32,500 nt of DNA from Theodoxus fluviatilis (GCA_034096865.1 JAWQFJ010005694.1:1-32500), one strand, 5' to 3'. Counted from the stretch's first letter, positions 21,719 to 31,881 are shown. A program made the numbers and translations. The notes: generated by a model from the letters alone, not told the origin.

Positions 21719-21827
21719 CCAGTCCCACTTCCTCTGTGCCATGACAGGGGGCAAGCCACATCGGCACAGCCAGCGGAGCCAGGAGAAGATGGAGCAGAGA
21801 ACTCTACAGCAATGGAAGCAGCTCTAA
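21719..21827 (+). CDS. Candidate coding exon running into the 64-bp array
   Basis: TTTGCATCTCTGCCTTACAG (21699-21718) is an excellent acceptor. After one base the frame reads 35 codons, from QSHFLCAMTGGKPHRH to a helical, charged EKMEQRTLQQWKQL, then TAA at 21825-21827. From about 21762 this coding sequence is itself the first, slightly divergent unit of the 64-bp array. Every later full unit repeats EKVEQRTLQQWKQL plus TAA in its own register. Either this is a gene's C-terminus with the array in the 3' UTR, or an exon that the array has split (compare 25243-25279). I do not recognise the family; the end would suit a coiled coil. Confidence 0.45.
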
Positions 21828-24800
21828 GCCAAGGCAGCAGGGCCAGGAGAAGGTGGAGCAGAGAATGCTACACCAATGGAAGCAGCTCTAAGCCAAGGCA
21901 GCAGGGCCAGGACAAGGTGGAGCAGAGAACTCTACAGCAGTGGAAGCAGCTCTAAGCCAAGGCAGCAGGGCCAGGAGAAGGTGGAGCAGAGAACGCTACA
22001 GCAATGGAAGCAGCTCTAAGCCAAGGCAGCAGGGCCAGGAGAAGGTGGAGCAGAGAACTCTACAGCAATGGAAGCAGCTCTAAGCCAAGGCAGCAGGGCC
22101 AGGACAAGGTGGAGCAGAGAACTCTACAGCAATGGAAGCAGCTCTAAGCAAAGGCAGCAGGGCCAGGAGAAGGTGGAGCAGAGAACTCTACAGCAGTGGA
22201 AGCAGCTCTAAGCCAAGGCAGCAGGGCCAGGAGAAGGCGGAGCAGAGAACGCTACAGCAGTGGAAGCAGCTCTAAGCCAAGGCAGCAGGGCCAGGAGAAG
22301 GCGGAGCAGAGAACTCTACAGCAATGGAAGCAGCTCTAAGCCAAGGCAGCAGGGCCAGGAGAAGACGGAGCAGAGAACTCTACAGCAATGGAAGCAGCTC
22401 TAAGCCAAGGCAGCAGGGCCAGGAGAAGGCGGAGCAGAGAACGCTACAGCAATGGAAGCAGCTCTAAGCCAAGGCAGCAGGGCCAGGAGAAGACAGCAGA
22501 GAACTCTACAGCAGTGGAAGCAGCTCTAAGCCAAGGCAGCAGGGCCAGGAGAAGACGGAGCAGCAATGGAAGCAGCTCTAAGCCAAGGCAGCAGGGCCAG
22601 GACAAGGTGGAGCAGAGAACTCTACAGCAGTGGAAGCAGCTCTAAGCCAAGGCAGCAGGGCCAGGAGAAGGTGGAGCAGAGAATGCTACAGCAATGGAAG
22701 CAGCTCTAAGCCAAGGCAGCAGGGCCAGGAGAAGGCGGAGCAGAGAATGCTACACCAATGGAAGCAGCTCTAAGCCAAGGCAGCAGGGCCAGGACAAGGT
22801 GGAGCAGAGAACTCTACAGCAATGGAAGCAGCTCTAAGCCAAGGCAGCAGGGCCAGGAGAAGGTGGAGCAAAGAATGCTACACCAATGGAAGCAGCTCTA
22901 AGCCAAGGCAGCAGGGCCAGGACAAGGTGGAGCAGAGAACTCAACAGCAGTGGAAGCAGCTCTAAGCCAAGGCAGCAGGGCCAGGACAAGGTGGAGCAGA
23001 GAACTCTAGAGCAGTGGAAGCAGCTCTAAGCCAAGGCAGCAGGGCCAGGAGAAGGTGGAGCAGAGAACGCTACAGCAATGGAAGCAGCTCTAAGCCAAGG
23101 CAGCAGGGCCAGGAGAAGGTGGAGCAGAGAACTCTACAGCAATGGAAGCAGTTCTAAGCCAAGGCAGCAGGGCCAGGAGAAGGCGGAGCAGAGAACCCTA
23201 CAGCAATGGAAGCAGCTCTAAGCCAAGGCAGCAGGGCCAGGACAAGGTGGAGCAGAGAACTCTACAGCAATGGAAGCAGCTCTAAGCCAAGGCAGCAGGG
23301 CCAGGAGAAGGTGGAGCAGAGAACTCTACAGCAATGGAAGCAGCTCTAAGCCAAGGCAGCAGGGCCAGGAGAAGACGGAGCAGAGAACGCTACAGCAGTG
23401 GAAGCAGCTCTAAGCCAAGGCAGCAGGGCCAGGAGAAGGCGGAGCAGCAATGGAAGCAGCTCTAAGCCAAGGCAGCAGGGCCAGGAGAAGGTGGAGCAGA
23501 GAACTCTACAGCAATGGAAGCAGCTCTAAGCCAAGGCAGCAGGGCCAGGAGAAGGTGGAGCAGAGAACTCTACAGCAATGGAAGCAGCTCTAAGCCAAGG
23601 CAGCAGGGCCAGGAGAAGACGGAGCAGAGAACTCTACAGCAATGGAAGCAGCTCTAAGCCAAGGCAGCAGGGCCAGGAGAAGGTGGAGCAGAGAACTCTA
23701 CAGCAATGGAAGCAGCTCTACGCCAAGGCAGCAGGGCCAGGAGAAGACAGCAGAGAACTCTACAGCAATGGAAGCAGCTCTAAGCCAAGGCAGCAGGGCC
23801 AGGAGAAGGCGGAGCAGAGAACTCTACAGCAGTGGAAGCAGCTCTAAGCCAAGGCAGCAGGGCCAGGAGAAGACGGAGCAGCAGTGGAAGCAGCTCTAAG
23901 CCAAGGCAGCAGGGCCAGGAGAAGGTGGAGCAGAGAACTCTACAGCAGTGGAAGCAGCTCTAAGCCAAGGCAGCAGGGCCAGGAGAAGACGGAGCAGAGA
24001 ACTCTACAGCAGTGGAAGCAGCTCTAAGCCAAAGCAGCAGGGCCAGGAGAAGGTGGAGCAGAGAACTCTACAGCAGTGGAAGCAGCTCTAAGCCAAGGCA
24101 GCAGGGCCAGGAGAAGACGGAGCAGCAATGGAAGCAGCTCTAAGCCAAGGCAGCAGGGCCAGGAGAAGGTGGAGCAGAGAACTCTACAGCAGTGGAAGCA
24201 GCTCTAAGCCAAGGCAGCAGGGCCAGGAGAAGGTGGAGCAGAGAACTCTACAGCAATGGAAGCAGCTCTAAGCCAAGGCAGCAGGGCCAGGAGAAGATGG
24301 AGCAGAGAACTCTACAGCAATGGAAGCAGCTCTAAGCCAAGGCAGCAGGGCCAGGAGAAGGTGGAGCAGAGAACTCTACAGCAGTGGAAGCAGCTCTAAG
24401 CCAAGGCAGCAGGGCCAGGAGAAGGTGGAGCAGAGAACTCTACAGCAGTGGAAGCAGCTCTAAGCGAAGGCAGCAGGGCCAGGAGAAGACGGAGCAGCAA
24501 TGGAAGCAGCTCTAAGCCAAGGCAGCAGGGCCAGGAGAAGGTGGAGCAGAGAACTCTACAGCAATGGAAGCAGCTCTAAGCCAAGGCAGCAGGGCCAGGA
24601 GAAGGTGGAGCAGAGAACTCTACAGCAGTGGAAGCAGCTCTAAGCCAAGGCAGCAGGGCCAGGAGAAGGCGGAGCAGCAATGGAAGCAGCTCTAAGCCAA
24701 GGCAGCAGAGCCAGGAGAAGACGGAGCAGAGAACTCTACAGCAATGGAAGCAGCTCTAAGCCAAGGCAGCAGGGCCAGGAGAAGACGGAGCAGCAGTGGA

Positions 24801-25252
24801 AGCAGCTCTAAGCCAAGGCAGCAGGGCCAGGAGAAGGTGGAGCAGAGAACTCTACAGCAGTGGAAGCAGCTCTAAGCCAAGGCAGCAGGGCCAGGAGAAG
24901 ACGGAGCAGAGAACTCTACAGCAATGGAAGCAGCTCTAAGCCAAGGCAGCAGGGCCAGGAGAAGACGGATCAGAGAACTCTACAGCAATGGAAGCAGCTC
25001 TAAGCCAAGGCAGCAGGGCCAGGAGAAGGTGGAGCAGAGAACCCTACAGCAGTGGAAGCAGCTCTAAGCCAAGGCAGCAGGGCCAGGAGAAGGCAGCAGA
25101 GAACTCTACAGCAATGGAAGCAGCTCTAAGCCAAGGCAGCAGGGCCAGGAGAAGACAGCAGAGAACTCTACAGCAATGGAAGCAGCTCTAAGCCAAGGCA
25201 GCAGGGCCAGGAGAAGACGGAGCAGCAATGGAAACAGCTCTAAGCCAAGGCA
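21762..25252 (+). repeat. 64-bp minisatellite array, about 54 copies
   Basis: The unit is GCCAAGGCAGCAGGGCCAGG, AGAAGGTGGAGCAGAGAACT, CTACAGCAATGGAAGCAGCT, CTAA. Length classes are 64, 62 (GAAGACAGCAGAG) and 52 bp (lacking AGAGAACTCTAC). Point variants are GGTGG/GGCGG/GACGG, ACTCTAC/ACGCTAC/ATGCTAC, CAATGG/CAGTGG and GGAGAAG/GGACAAG. The TAA in every unit, with a period that is not a multiple of three, closes all + frames quickly, and TAG does so on the - strand. The array as a whole therefore cannot be coding. Confidence 0.98.
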
Positions 25253-25394
25253 GGCTTAAACGCCAAAGGATTACTAGAGGTAAGGGAAGCGTTGTCAGAA
25301 AAACCTGGAAGCAGCTTTTTCCACTCATCAAAGCTCTTTCCAAACAACACAGTGACTGCCCTCATTCCTCTGCTGGTACCCACCTTATAGCCTG
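25240..25394 (-). CDS. Weak candidate terminal exon on the - strand
   Basis: A T-rich tract ending GCTTGCTTTTGTGTGCCAG, with a second CAG directly after it, precedes a frame reading GYKVGTSRGMRAVTVLFGKS then FDEWKKLLPGF and NPLAFKPALA to a TAG at 25242-25240, the last bases belonging to the array. No good donor is seen. It conflicts with the + strand candidate at 25243-25279. Confidence 0.25.
25243..25279 (+). CDS. Possible right-hand remnant of the exon at 21719
   Basis: After the last TAA of the array (25240-25242 region) the same register reads AKAGLNAKGLLE and meets a strong donor, CTAGAG-GTAAGG, at 25280. Without the array and with a sense codon in place of TAA, the two sides would form one exon. 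This is inference only. Confidence 0.18.
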
Positions 25395-25559
25395 CTGGCA
25401 CACAAAAGCAAGCAAACATAACAAAATCAAAAATCATAAAGCATGGGCAATGGTGAATGGAATTCAGCATGCAAACCAAAATGAAACAGCAAATTAACAA
25501 CAAAAACATCACAGGACAGCATGATAGCACATTGAGGATGAAAAAAGTATAGAAGAAGA
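25395..25559. other. A-rich spacer
   Basis: Adenine-rich + strand sequence between the 64-bp and G-rich arrays. Read on the - strand it is the polypyrimidine tract of the 25394 acceptor. Nothing else is visible. Confidence 0.5.
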
Positions 25560-26652
25560 GGGGGCATGGAAAGCAAAGAGTGAGTATGGGAGGAGAGGGG
25601 GAGTATGGGAGGAGAGGGGGGAGTATGGGAGGAGAGGGGGGAGTATGGGAGGAGAGGGGGGAGTATGGGAGGAGAGGGGGGAGTACGGGAGGAGATGGGG
25701 CATGGAAAACAAATAGTGAGTATGGGAGGAAAGGGAGTATGGGAGGAGAGGGGGAGTATGGGAGGAGAGGGGGGAGTATGGGAGGAGAGGGGGAGTATGG
25801 GAGGAGAGGGGGAGTATGGGAGGAGAGGGGGAGTATGGGAGGAGAGGGGGGAGTATGGGAGGAGAGGGGGGAGTATGGGAGGAGAGGGGGGAGTATGGGA
25901 GGAGAGGGGGGAGTATGGGAGGAGAGGGGGAGTATGGGAGGAGAGGGGGAGTATGGGAGGAGAGGGGGGAGTATGGGAGGAGAGGGGGGAGTATGGGAGG
26001 AGAGGGGGGAGTATGGGAGGAGAGGGGGGAGTATGGGAGGAGAGGGGGAGTATGGGAGGAGAGGGGGAGTATGGGAGGAGAGGGGGAGTATGGGAGGAGA
26101 GGGGGGAGTAGGGGAGGAGAGGGGGAGTATGGGAGGAGAGGGGGAGTATGGGAGGAGAGGGGGAGTATGGGAGGAGAGGGGGAGTATGGGAGGAGAGGGG
26201 GGAGTATGGGAGAGGGGGGAGTATTGGAGGAGAGGGGGGAGTATGGGAGGAGAGGGGGGAGTATGGGAGGAGAGGGGGGAGTACGGGAGGAGATGGGGCA
26301 TGGAAAACAAATAGTGAGTATAGGAGGAAAGGGAGTATGGGAGGAGAGGGGGGAGTATGGGAGGAGAGGGGGGAGTATGGTAGGAGAGGGGGGAGTATGG
26401 GAGGAGAGGGGGAGTATGGGAGGAGAGGGGGAGTATGGGAGGAGAGGGGGAGTATGGGAGGAAAAGGGGCATGGAAAACAAAGAGCGAGTATGGGAGAAA
26501 AGGGGCATGGAAAACAAAGAGCGAGTATGGGAGAAAAGGGGCATGGAAAGCAAAGAGCGAGTATGGGAGAAAAGGGGCATGGAAAGCAAAGAGCGAGTAT
26601 GGGAGGAGAGGGGGCATGGAAAACAAAGAGCGAGTATGGGAGGAGAGGGGGC
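25560..26652 (+). repeat. 20/21-bp purine-rich minisatellite, about 50 units
   Basis: The unit is GAGTATGGGAGGAGAGGGGG with or without an extra G. A composite block (GAGTACGGGAGGAGATGGGG, CATGGAAAACAAATAGTGAG) occurs at 25681 and again at 26279, a 598-bp offset. From about 26460 to the end the unit becomes 36 bp (GGGGCATGGAAAACAAAGAG, CGAGTATGGGAGAAAA; about 6 copies), reading GHGKQRASMGEK. The - strand shows 390-450-codon PPILPLSSHT frames that only reflect the G-rich unit. Dense GGG and GGGGGG runs could form quadruplexes. Confidence 0.96.
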
Positions 26653-26756
26653 AGGACAAAAAAGACTGGAAGCACCCTGTCCCTGTACTAAAACAAAACT
26701 CCTCTTTACTCCACGGCGTGCCCTCCACTGTGGGCTAAAGCCTCCACAGCAAAATA
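26653..26756. other. Short unique spacer
   Basis: About 100 bases of single-copy sequence between two arrays, with no feature recognised. Confidence 0.7.
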
Positions 26757-28520
26757 CAACTTGCCAAGTTTCAAATTCCCGGCAACTTATGAAGTTTCAA
26801 ATTCCCTGCAACTTATGAAGTTTCAAATTCCCTGCAAGTTATGAAGTTTCCCTGCAACTTGCCAAGTTTCAAATTCCCTGCAAGTTATGAAGTTTCAAAT
26901 TCCCTGCAACTTATGAAGTTTCGATTTCCCTGCAGCATATGAAGTTTCAAATTCCCTGCAACTTATTAAGTTTCAAATTCCCTGCAAGTCATGAAGTTTC
27001 AAATTCCCTGCAACTTATGAAGTTTCAAATTCTCTGCAAGTTATAAAGTTTCAAATTCCTTGCAACTTATTAAGTTTCAAATTCCCTGCAAGTCATGAAG
27101 TTTCAAATTCCCTGCAACTTATGAAGTTTCAAATTCCCTGCAAGTCATGAAGTTTCAAATTCCCTGCAACTTATGAAGTTTCAAATTCCCTGCAAGTCAT
27201 GAAGTGTCAAATTCCCTGCAAGTCATGAAGTTTCAAATTCCCTGCAAGTCATGAAATTTCAAATTCCCTGCAACGTATGAAGTTTCAAATTCCCTGCAAC
27301 TTATGAAGTTTCAAATTCCCTGCAACTTGTAAAGTTTCAAATTCCCTGCAAGTTGTAAAGTTTCAAATTCCCTGCAAGTTATAAAGTTTCAAATTCCCTG
27401 CAAGTTGTAAAGTTTCAAATTCCCTGCAAGTTATAAAGTTTCAAATTCCCTGCAACTTATAAAGTTTCAAATTCCCTGCAACTTATGAAGTTTCAAATTC
27501 CCTGCAAGTCATGAAGTTTCAAATTCCCTGCAACTTATGAAGTTTCAAATTCCCTGCAAGTCATGAAGTGTCAAATTCCCTGCAAGTCATGAAGTTTCAA
27601 ATTCCCTGCAAGTCATGAAATTTCAAATTCCCTGCAACGTATGAAGTTTCAAATTCCCTGCAACTTATGAAGTTTCAAATTCCCTGCAACTTGTAAAGTT
27701 TCAAATTCCCTGCAAGTTGTAAAGTTTCAAATTCCCTGCAAGTTATAAAGTTTCAAATTCCCTGCAAGTTGTAAAGTTTCAAATTCCCTGCAAGTTGTAA
27801 AGTTTCAAATTCCCTGTAAGTTGTAAAGTTTCAAATTCCCTGCAAGTTATAAAGTTTCAAATTCCCTGCAACTTTTAAAGTTTCAAATTCCCTGCAAGTT
27901 GTAAAGTTTCAAATCCCTGCAAGTTGTAAAGTTTCAAATTCCCTGCAACTTATAAAGTTTCAAATTCCCTGCAACTTATAAAGTTTCAAATTCCCTGCAA
28001 GTATGAAGTTTCAAATTCCCTGCAAGTCATGAAGTTTCAAATTCCCTGCAAGTCATGAAGTTTCAAATTCCCTGCAAGTCATGAAGTTTCAAATTCCCTG
28101 CAAGTCATGAAGTTTCAAATTCCCTGCAACTTATTAAGTTTCAAATTCCCTGCAAGTCATGAAGTTTCAAATTCCCTGCAACTTATAAAGTTTCAAATTC
28201 CCTGCAAGTTGTAAAGTTTCAAATTCCCTGCCAAGTTATAAAGTTTCAAATTCCCTGCAAGTTGTAAAGTTTCAAATTCCCTGCAAGTTGTAAAGTTTCA
28301 AATTCCCTGTAAGTTGTAAAGTTTCAAATTCCCTGCAAGTTATAAAGTTTCAAATTCCCTGCAACTTTTAAAGTTTCAAATTCCCTGCAAGTTGTAAAGT
28401 TTCAAATTCCCTGCAAGTTATAAAGTTTCAAATTCCCTGCAAGTTATAAAGTTTCAAATTCCCTGCAACTTTTAAAGTTTCAAATTCCCTGCAACTTTTA
28501 AAGTTTCAAATTCCCTGCAG
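26757..28520 (+). repeat. 26-bp minisatellite array, about 68 copies
   Basis: The unit is GAAGTTTCAAATTCCCTGCA then ACTTAT. The core AAGTTTCAAATTCCCTGCAA is nearly invariant. The 6-base linker has a few types (ACTTATG, AGTTATA, AGTTGTA, AGTCATG, ACTTTTA, ACTTATT), grouped in runs, with AGTCATG mainly in the left and middle and AGTTGTA from the middle rightwards. A block containing the marker GAAGTGTC at 27201 recurs at 27565 (364 bp, 14 units). CCTGTAAGTTG at 27813 recurs at 28306. Linker stops close the frames, so there is no gene. Confidence 0.98.
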
Positions 28521-29154
28521 GGAACACAGTGTGCACCATTTCCTTTCTCCACGGAACTCACAGCAACAGTGAATAAAACTCACAGCAACTGTTCCTGGGA
28601 GTTCAAGACACACAAGACACGGGTCTTGCACACTGCGGTGCCTACTGCGGTGCACGCTGCCATTAGTAATGCACACAAGAATCAAAAGGTCAAGGCAGCA
28701 GATGTTCACAGTAGCAGTACAGTGTGATGAATGAGGAGGCTCTCATGAAAAATGCCAAACGTCTGAGTCTGATTTCCACAAACAAACCACCAACATGAGG
28801 GCAGACAAGCCAATTTCCAGAGGTATTCAGCAAACAAGACATCAACCAGCTTTTGGCAAAAATTAATCTTTTCCTCTCATTCACATTGCAAATCCTCATA
28901 TAATGTCATGATAAAGGATCAATTTGCATCATATTACATCAAATGTATCAATACTTCACAGAAAAAGGCATGGTGAAACTCACTTTTCTCAAAAGGCAAA
29001 ACAGTTTTCAATTCAAATGGCTAAAACCTGTGGATTTCTTGATTAGTTTACAAAAAGTCATCAAACATGAAATTGTCATGACAGGAAGGGGACAAGGGAA
29101 GACAGGGAGAACAACCCTCACTGCCTTCATGCCAGCTCACAACTGATATGCAGG
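28521..29154. other. Unique interval, no gene supported
   Basis: AT-rich single-copy sequence with an AATAAA at 28572 and short frames on both strands. The longest ATG frame is 67 codons at 28943-29146 on + (MYQYFTEKGMVKLTFLKRQN), with no splice or domain support. Confidence 0.5.
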
Positions 29155-30580
29155 ACTCGTGGGGAAGGGGGGGGGAGGATGGAGGGGAAGGATAGGGGGA
29201 TGGGGAGGAGGGGGGACTGGATGGGGATGGGGTGTGACTGGATGGGGGGTGGGGTGACTGGATGGTGGGTGGGGGGGAAGAAGGGTTGGATGGGGGGAGG
29301 GGGGGACTGGAATGGGGATGGAGGATGGGGGGAGAGGGGACTGGATGGGGGAGACGTGGTGTGGGGATGGAGGGGAGGAGGGGAGGAGGGTTGGATGGGG
29401 GATGGGGGGGTGGAGGGGAGGAGGGTTGGATGGGGGGATTGGGGGACTGGATGGGGGGTGTGGGGGGAGGAGGACTGGATGGGGGATGGGGGAACTGGAT
29501 GGGGGATGGGGGGCTGGATGGGAGATGGGGTGGACTGGAATGGGGGGATGGGGGGACGGATGGGGGGGATGGGGGGGACTGGATGGGGGGTGGGGGGAGG
29601 GACTGGATGGGGAAGGGGGGACTGGATGGGGGGTGGGGGAGGATGGGGGACTGGATGGGGGATGGAGGGGAGGAGGGTTGGATGGGGGAGAGGGGAAGGA
29701 TGGGGGGAGGGGGGAAGAGTGGGAGGGGATGGGGGGAGGAGGGAACTGGAGGGGGGAGGGGGGAAGGAGTTGGATGGGGGGTGGGAGATGGGGTGGGGGT
29801 GGAGGAGTGGACTGGATGGGGGGTAGGGGGAAGGAAGTGGATGGGGGAGGATGGGAGGAGGGAGGTGAGGGGGTGGACGGGGAATGGGGGGGACATGGAT
29901 GGGGGATGGGGGGGGGAAGGATGGGGGGTGGGGGGAAGGTGGATGGAGGACTGGATGGGGGATGGAGGGGAAGAAGTTGGATGGGGATGGGAGGGAGGGG
30001 GACTGGATAGGGGACTGATGGGGGATGGGGGGAGGAAGTTGATGGAGGGATGGGGGGAACGGGAGTGGGGATGGGGGGGAGGAAGTGGATGGGGATGGGG
30101 AATGGATGGAATGGGGGAGGGGGACTGGATAGGGGACTGGATAGGGGACTGGATGGGGGATGGAGGGGAAGGAAGTTGGATGGGGGATGGGGGGGGAGGG
30201 GGGACTGGTTGGGGGATGGAGGGGAAGGAAGTTGGATGGGGGATGGGGGGGGAGTGGATAGGGACTGGAGGGGGTTGAAGGGGAGGAGGGTTGGATGGGG
30301 GATGAGGGATGGGGGGGAGGGGGACTGCATAGGGGATGGAGGGGAAGGAAGTTGGATGGGGGATGGGGGGATGGGGGATGGGGGGAAGGTGGATGGGGGG
30401 GGGGGGAAGGAAGTTGGATGGGGGATGGGGTTGAGGGGGGACTGGAGGGGGGATGGAGGGGAAGGAAGTTGGATGGAGGATGGGGGGGAGGGGGACTGGA
30501 CAGGGGACTGGAGGGGGGATGGAGGGGAAGGAAGTTGGATGGGGGATGAAGGGGGGACTGGAGGGGAGGGGGTGGGGGGT
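29155..30580 (+). repeat. Irregular G-rich repeat region, 1.4 kb
   Basis: The building blocks are GGATGGGGGATGGGGGG, GGGACTGGAT, GGAGGGGAAGGAAGTTGGAT and GGGGAGGAGGGTTGGAT, in varying order without one fixed period. On the + strand G makes up well over half of the bases, in runs of 3-9. The - strand therefore has proline/serine/histidine frames of up to 571 codons (PPHPPSNFLP type), starting at non-ATG codons in the right flank. I treat these as artefacts of composition. Confidence 0.93.
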
Positions 30581-30719
30581 GTTTGTGTGTGGAGACCAGA
30601 CACTGCAAGTCCTACAGGGAACTATCACAAAGAGCACCCACCCCCGGTCTCTTGCCAGCCTGTTGCATCTGCAGCTGCCCCAACCGGTCCACCTACCAAA
30701 CAGACAGCCACAGTCCTTT

Positions 30720-30775
30720 GGGTCAGGGGTCAAAGAGCAGCAATCATCAGGGTCAAGGTTCAACGGTCAATGTCA
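30720..30775 (+). promoter_or_regulatory. Cluster of nuclear-receptor half-site-like repeats
   Basis: GGGTCA-G-GGGTCA (30720-30732) has the DR1 arrangement. GGGTCA-A-GGTTCA-A-CGGTCA (30750-30769) repeats the same 7-base spacing, followed by TGTCA. It may equally be a worn 7-bp tandem repeat. Nothing shows that it is functional. Confidence 0.2.
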
Positions 30776-30837
30776 AGGCAATTTCCAAGGAGAAATCCAA
30801 CTGCTGGCAACTTACATAAAACCTCCAAGTAGAATTT

Positions 30838-30843
30838 TTAATC
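30838..30843 (-). terminator. Possible poly(A) signal (ATTAAA)
   Basis: On the - strand ATTAAA lies about 80 bases after the TGA at 30922, followed by T/G-rich TTGGAGGTTTTATGTAAGTTG. It would give a short 3' UTR for the candidate exon 30922-31012. Confidence 0.3.
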
Positions 30844-30921
30844 ATCATATCATCATGGGTGAAGATATAATTCAGCTGACTTTTCAAACTGACAGAGAGA
30901 TCCACTGACCCGAGCAGTCCA

Positions 30922-31012
30922 TCACAATCCTTTTGACTTGCAATTATCCATTCTGTAGCCTAGGTACGTTTGGATAGCCTTCATCCACTCAAACTTATCA
31001 GCATATTTACCA
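30922..31012 (-). CDS. Candidate terminal exon, PH-domain-end-like peptide
   Basis: On the - strand GAAAGCTCTGCAG, with a branch-point-like TTACTGAT about 25 bases upstream, precedes 31012. After one base the frame reads 29 codons, GKYADKFEWMKAIQTYLGYR then MDNCKSKGL, and a TGA at 30924-30922. The pattern of acidic/aromatic residues followed by W-x-x-A-I matches the C-terminal helix that closes PH domains (family knowledge), but 29 residues do not prove it. If real, the gene continues to the right through introns carrying the 39-bp and 64/54-bp arrays. The polypyrimidine tract is only moderate. Confidence 0.45.
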
Positions 31013-31169
31013 CTGCAGAGCTTTCAATAAGAATCAGTAACCATATGAATGTCACTCAATCAATTTAAAGAGCTTTATGTAAAATAATCTCACACAAAAA
31101 TCAAGGGAATCAAAAGAAATCCCAGTGTTGAAGGAAGGCAGAGCAAGCTGAGGAACTGACAAGAGGGTC

Positions 31170-31449
31170 ACATTTCAAGGAGAGACAGAGGCAGGCTTAC
31201 ACAATGACACATTTCAAGGAGAGACAGAGGCAGGCTTACACAATGACACATTTCAAGGAGAGACAGAGGCAGGCTTACACAATGACACATTTCAAGGAGA
31301 GACAGAGGCAGGCTTACACAATGACACACTTCAAGGAGAGACAGAGGCAGGCTTACACAATGACACATTTCAAGGAGAGACAGAGGCAGGCTTACACAAT
31401 GACACATTTCAAGGAGAGACAGAGGCAGACTTACACAATGACACATTTC
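31170..31449 (+). repeat. 39-bp minisatellite, seven copies plus a partial
   Basis: The unit is ACATTTCAAGGAGAGACAGA then GGCAGGCTTACACAATGAC, starting at 31170, 31209, 31248, 31287, 31326 (ACACTTC variant), 31365, 31404 and a partial at 31443. Thirty-nine is a multiple of three, so THFKERQRQAYTM (+) and CVSLPLSLLEMCH (-) frames appear. There is no evidence that they are translated. Confidence 0.97.
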
Positions 31450-31881
31450 ATACAGGGCAAAAAGCAAAGCATCGAGACCCGAGTACACAGCAAAGGAAAC
31501 TCAAAGAAATGTTGCAACGTTCCACAAATGAAGGAACCAAGCAAACCAAGGTGTAAAGTCAACACTTTAGAAAGTCAACGCCAGCACTGTTAGCTTCGTC
31601 CAACTCTATGCAATGTTCTTCATGGCACCCATTTAGTTAGGCACAAATAAATGGCTGGCATGATCCCATGTGGAATTCCAGCACTGGAAGTGCCAACTGA
31701 TCACTGTGGGGATTTTGGAAACATCCAGGGTGCCATGTCCGACGGGGAGGGGAGGGGTGCGGGGTAGAGGTCTACAGAGACGACCAATGCAACAACAGCA
31801 CGTCATGACCAGTTCCAACACTCACATGCAAGATGCAAGGTGGCAGACAGAGGTCAGGGTTCATTTGGTGAAGTGCTTCGG
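31450..31881. other. Unique interval, no gene supported
   Basis: Single-copy sequence with AATAAA at 31646 (+). On the - strand CTTGCAT-GTGAGTGTTGG near 31825 is a donor-like site, but no exon with a matching acceptor could be defined. Confidence 0.5.

Noticed and set aside
25240..26728. Proline/serine-rich proteins of about 390-450 residues on the - strand
   Set aside because: Caused by the purine-rich unit; three - frames are open together and the starts are non-ATG or within the repeat.
26757..28520. CRISPR-like array (20-base constant core, short variable linker)
   Set aside because: Linkers are only 6 bases, belong to a few recurring types, and there are no cas genes. This is a minisatellite.
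26757..28520. Interferon-response-like element AGTTTCAAATTCCC in each unit
   Set aside because: It differs from the AGTTTC-NN-TTTC consensus at key positions, and its presence in every copy reflects tandem copying.
29048..30763. 571-residue - strand proline-rich protein with a Cys-rich start and WTGWGSC, resembling a thrombospondin type 1 motif
   Set aside because: The start codon is TTG, the remaining type 1 pattern is absent, and the bulk is the C-rich strand of a G-rich repeat.
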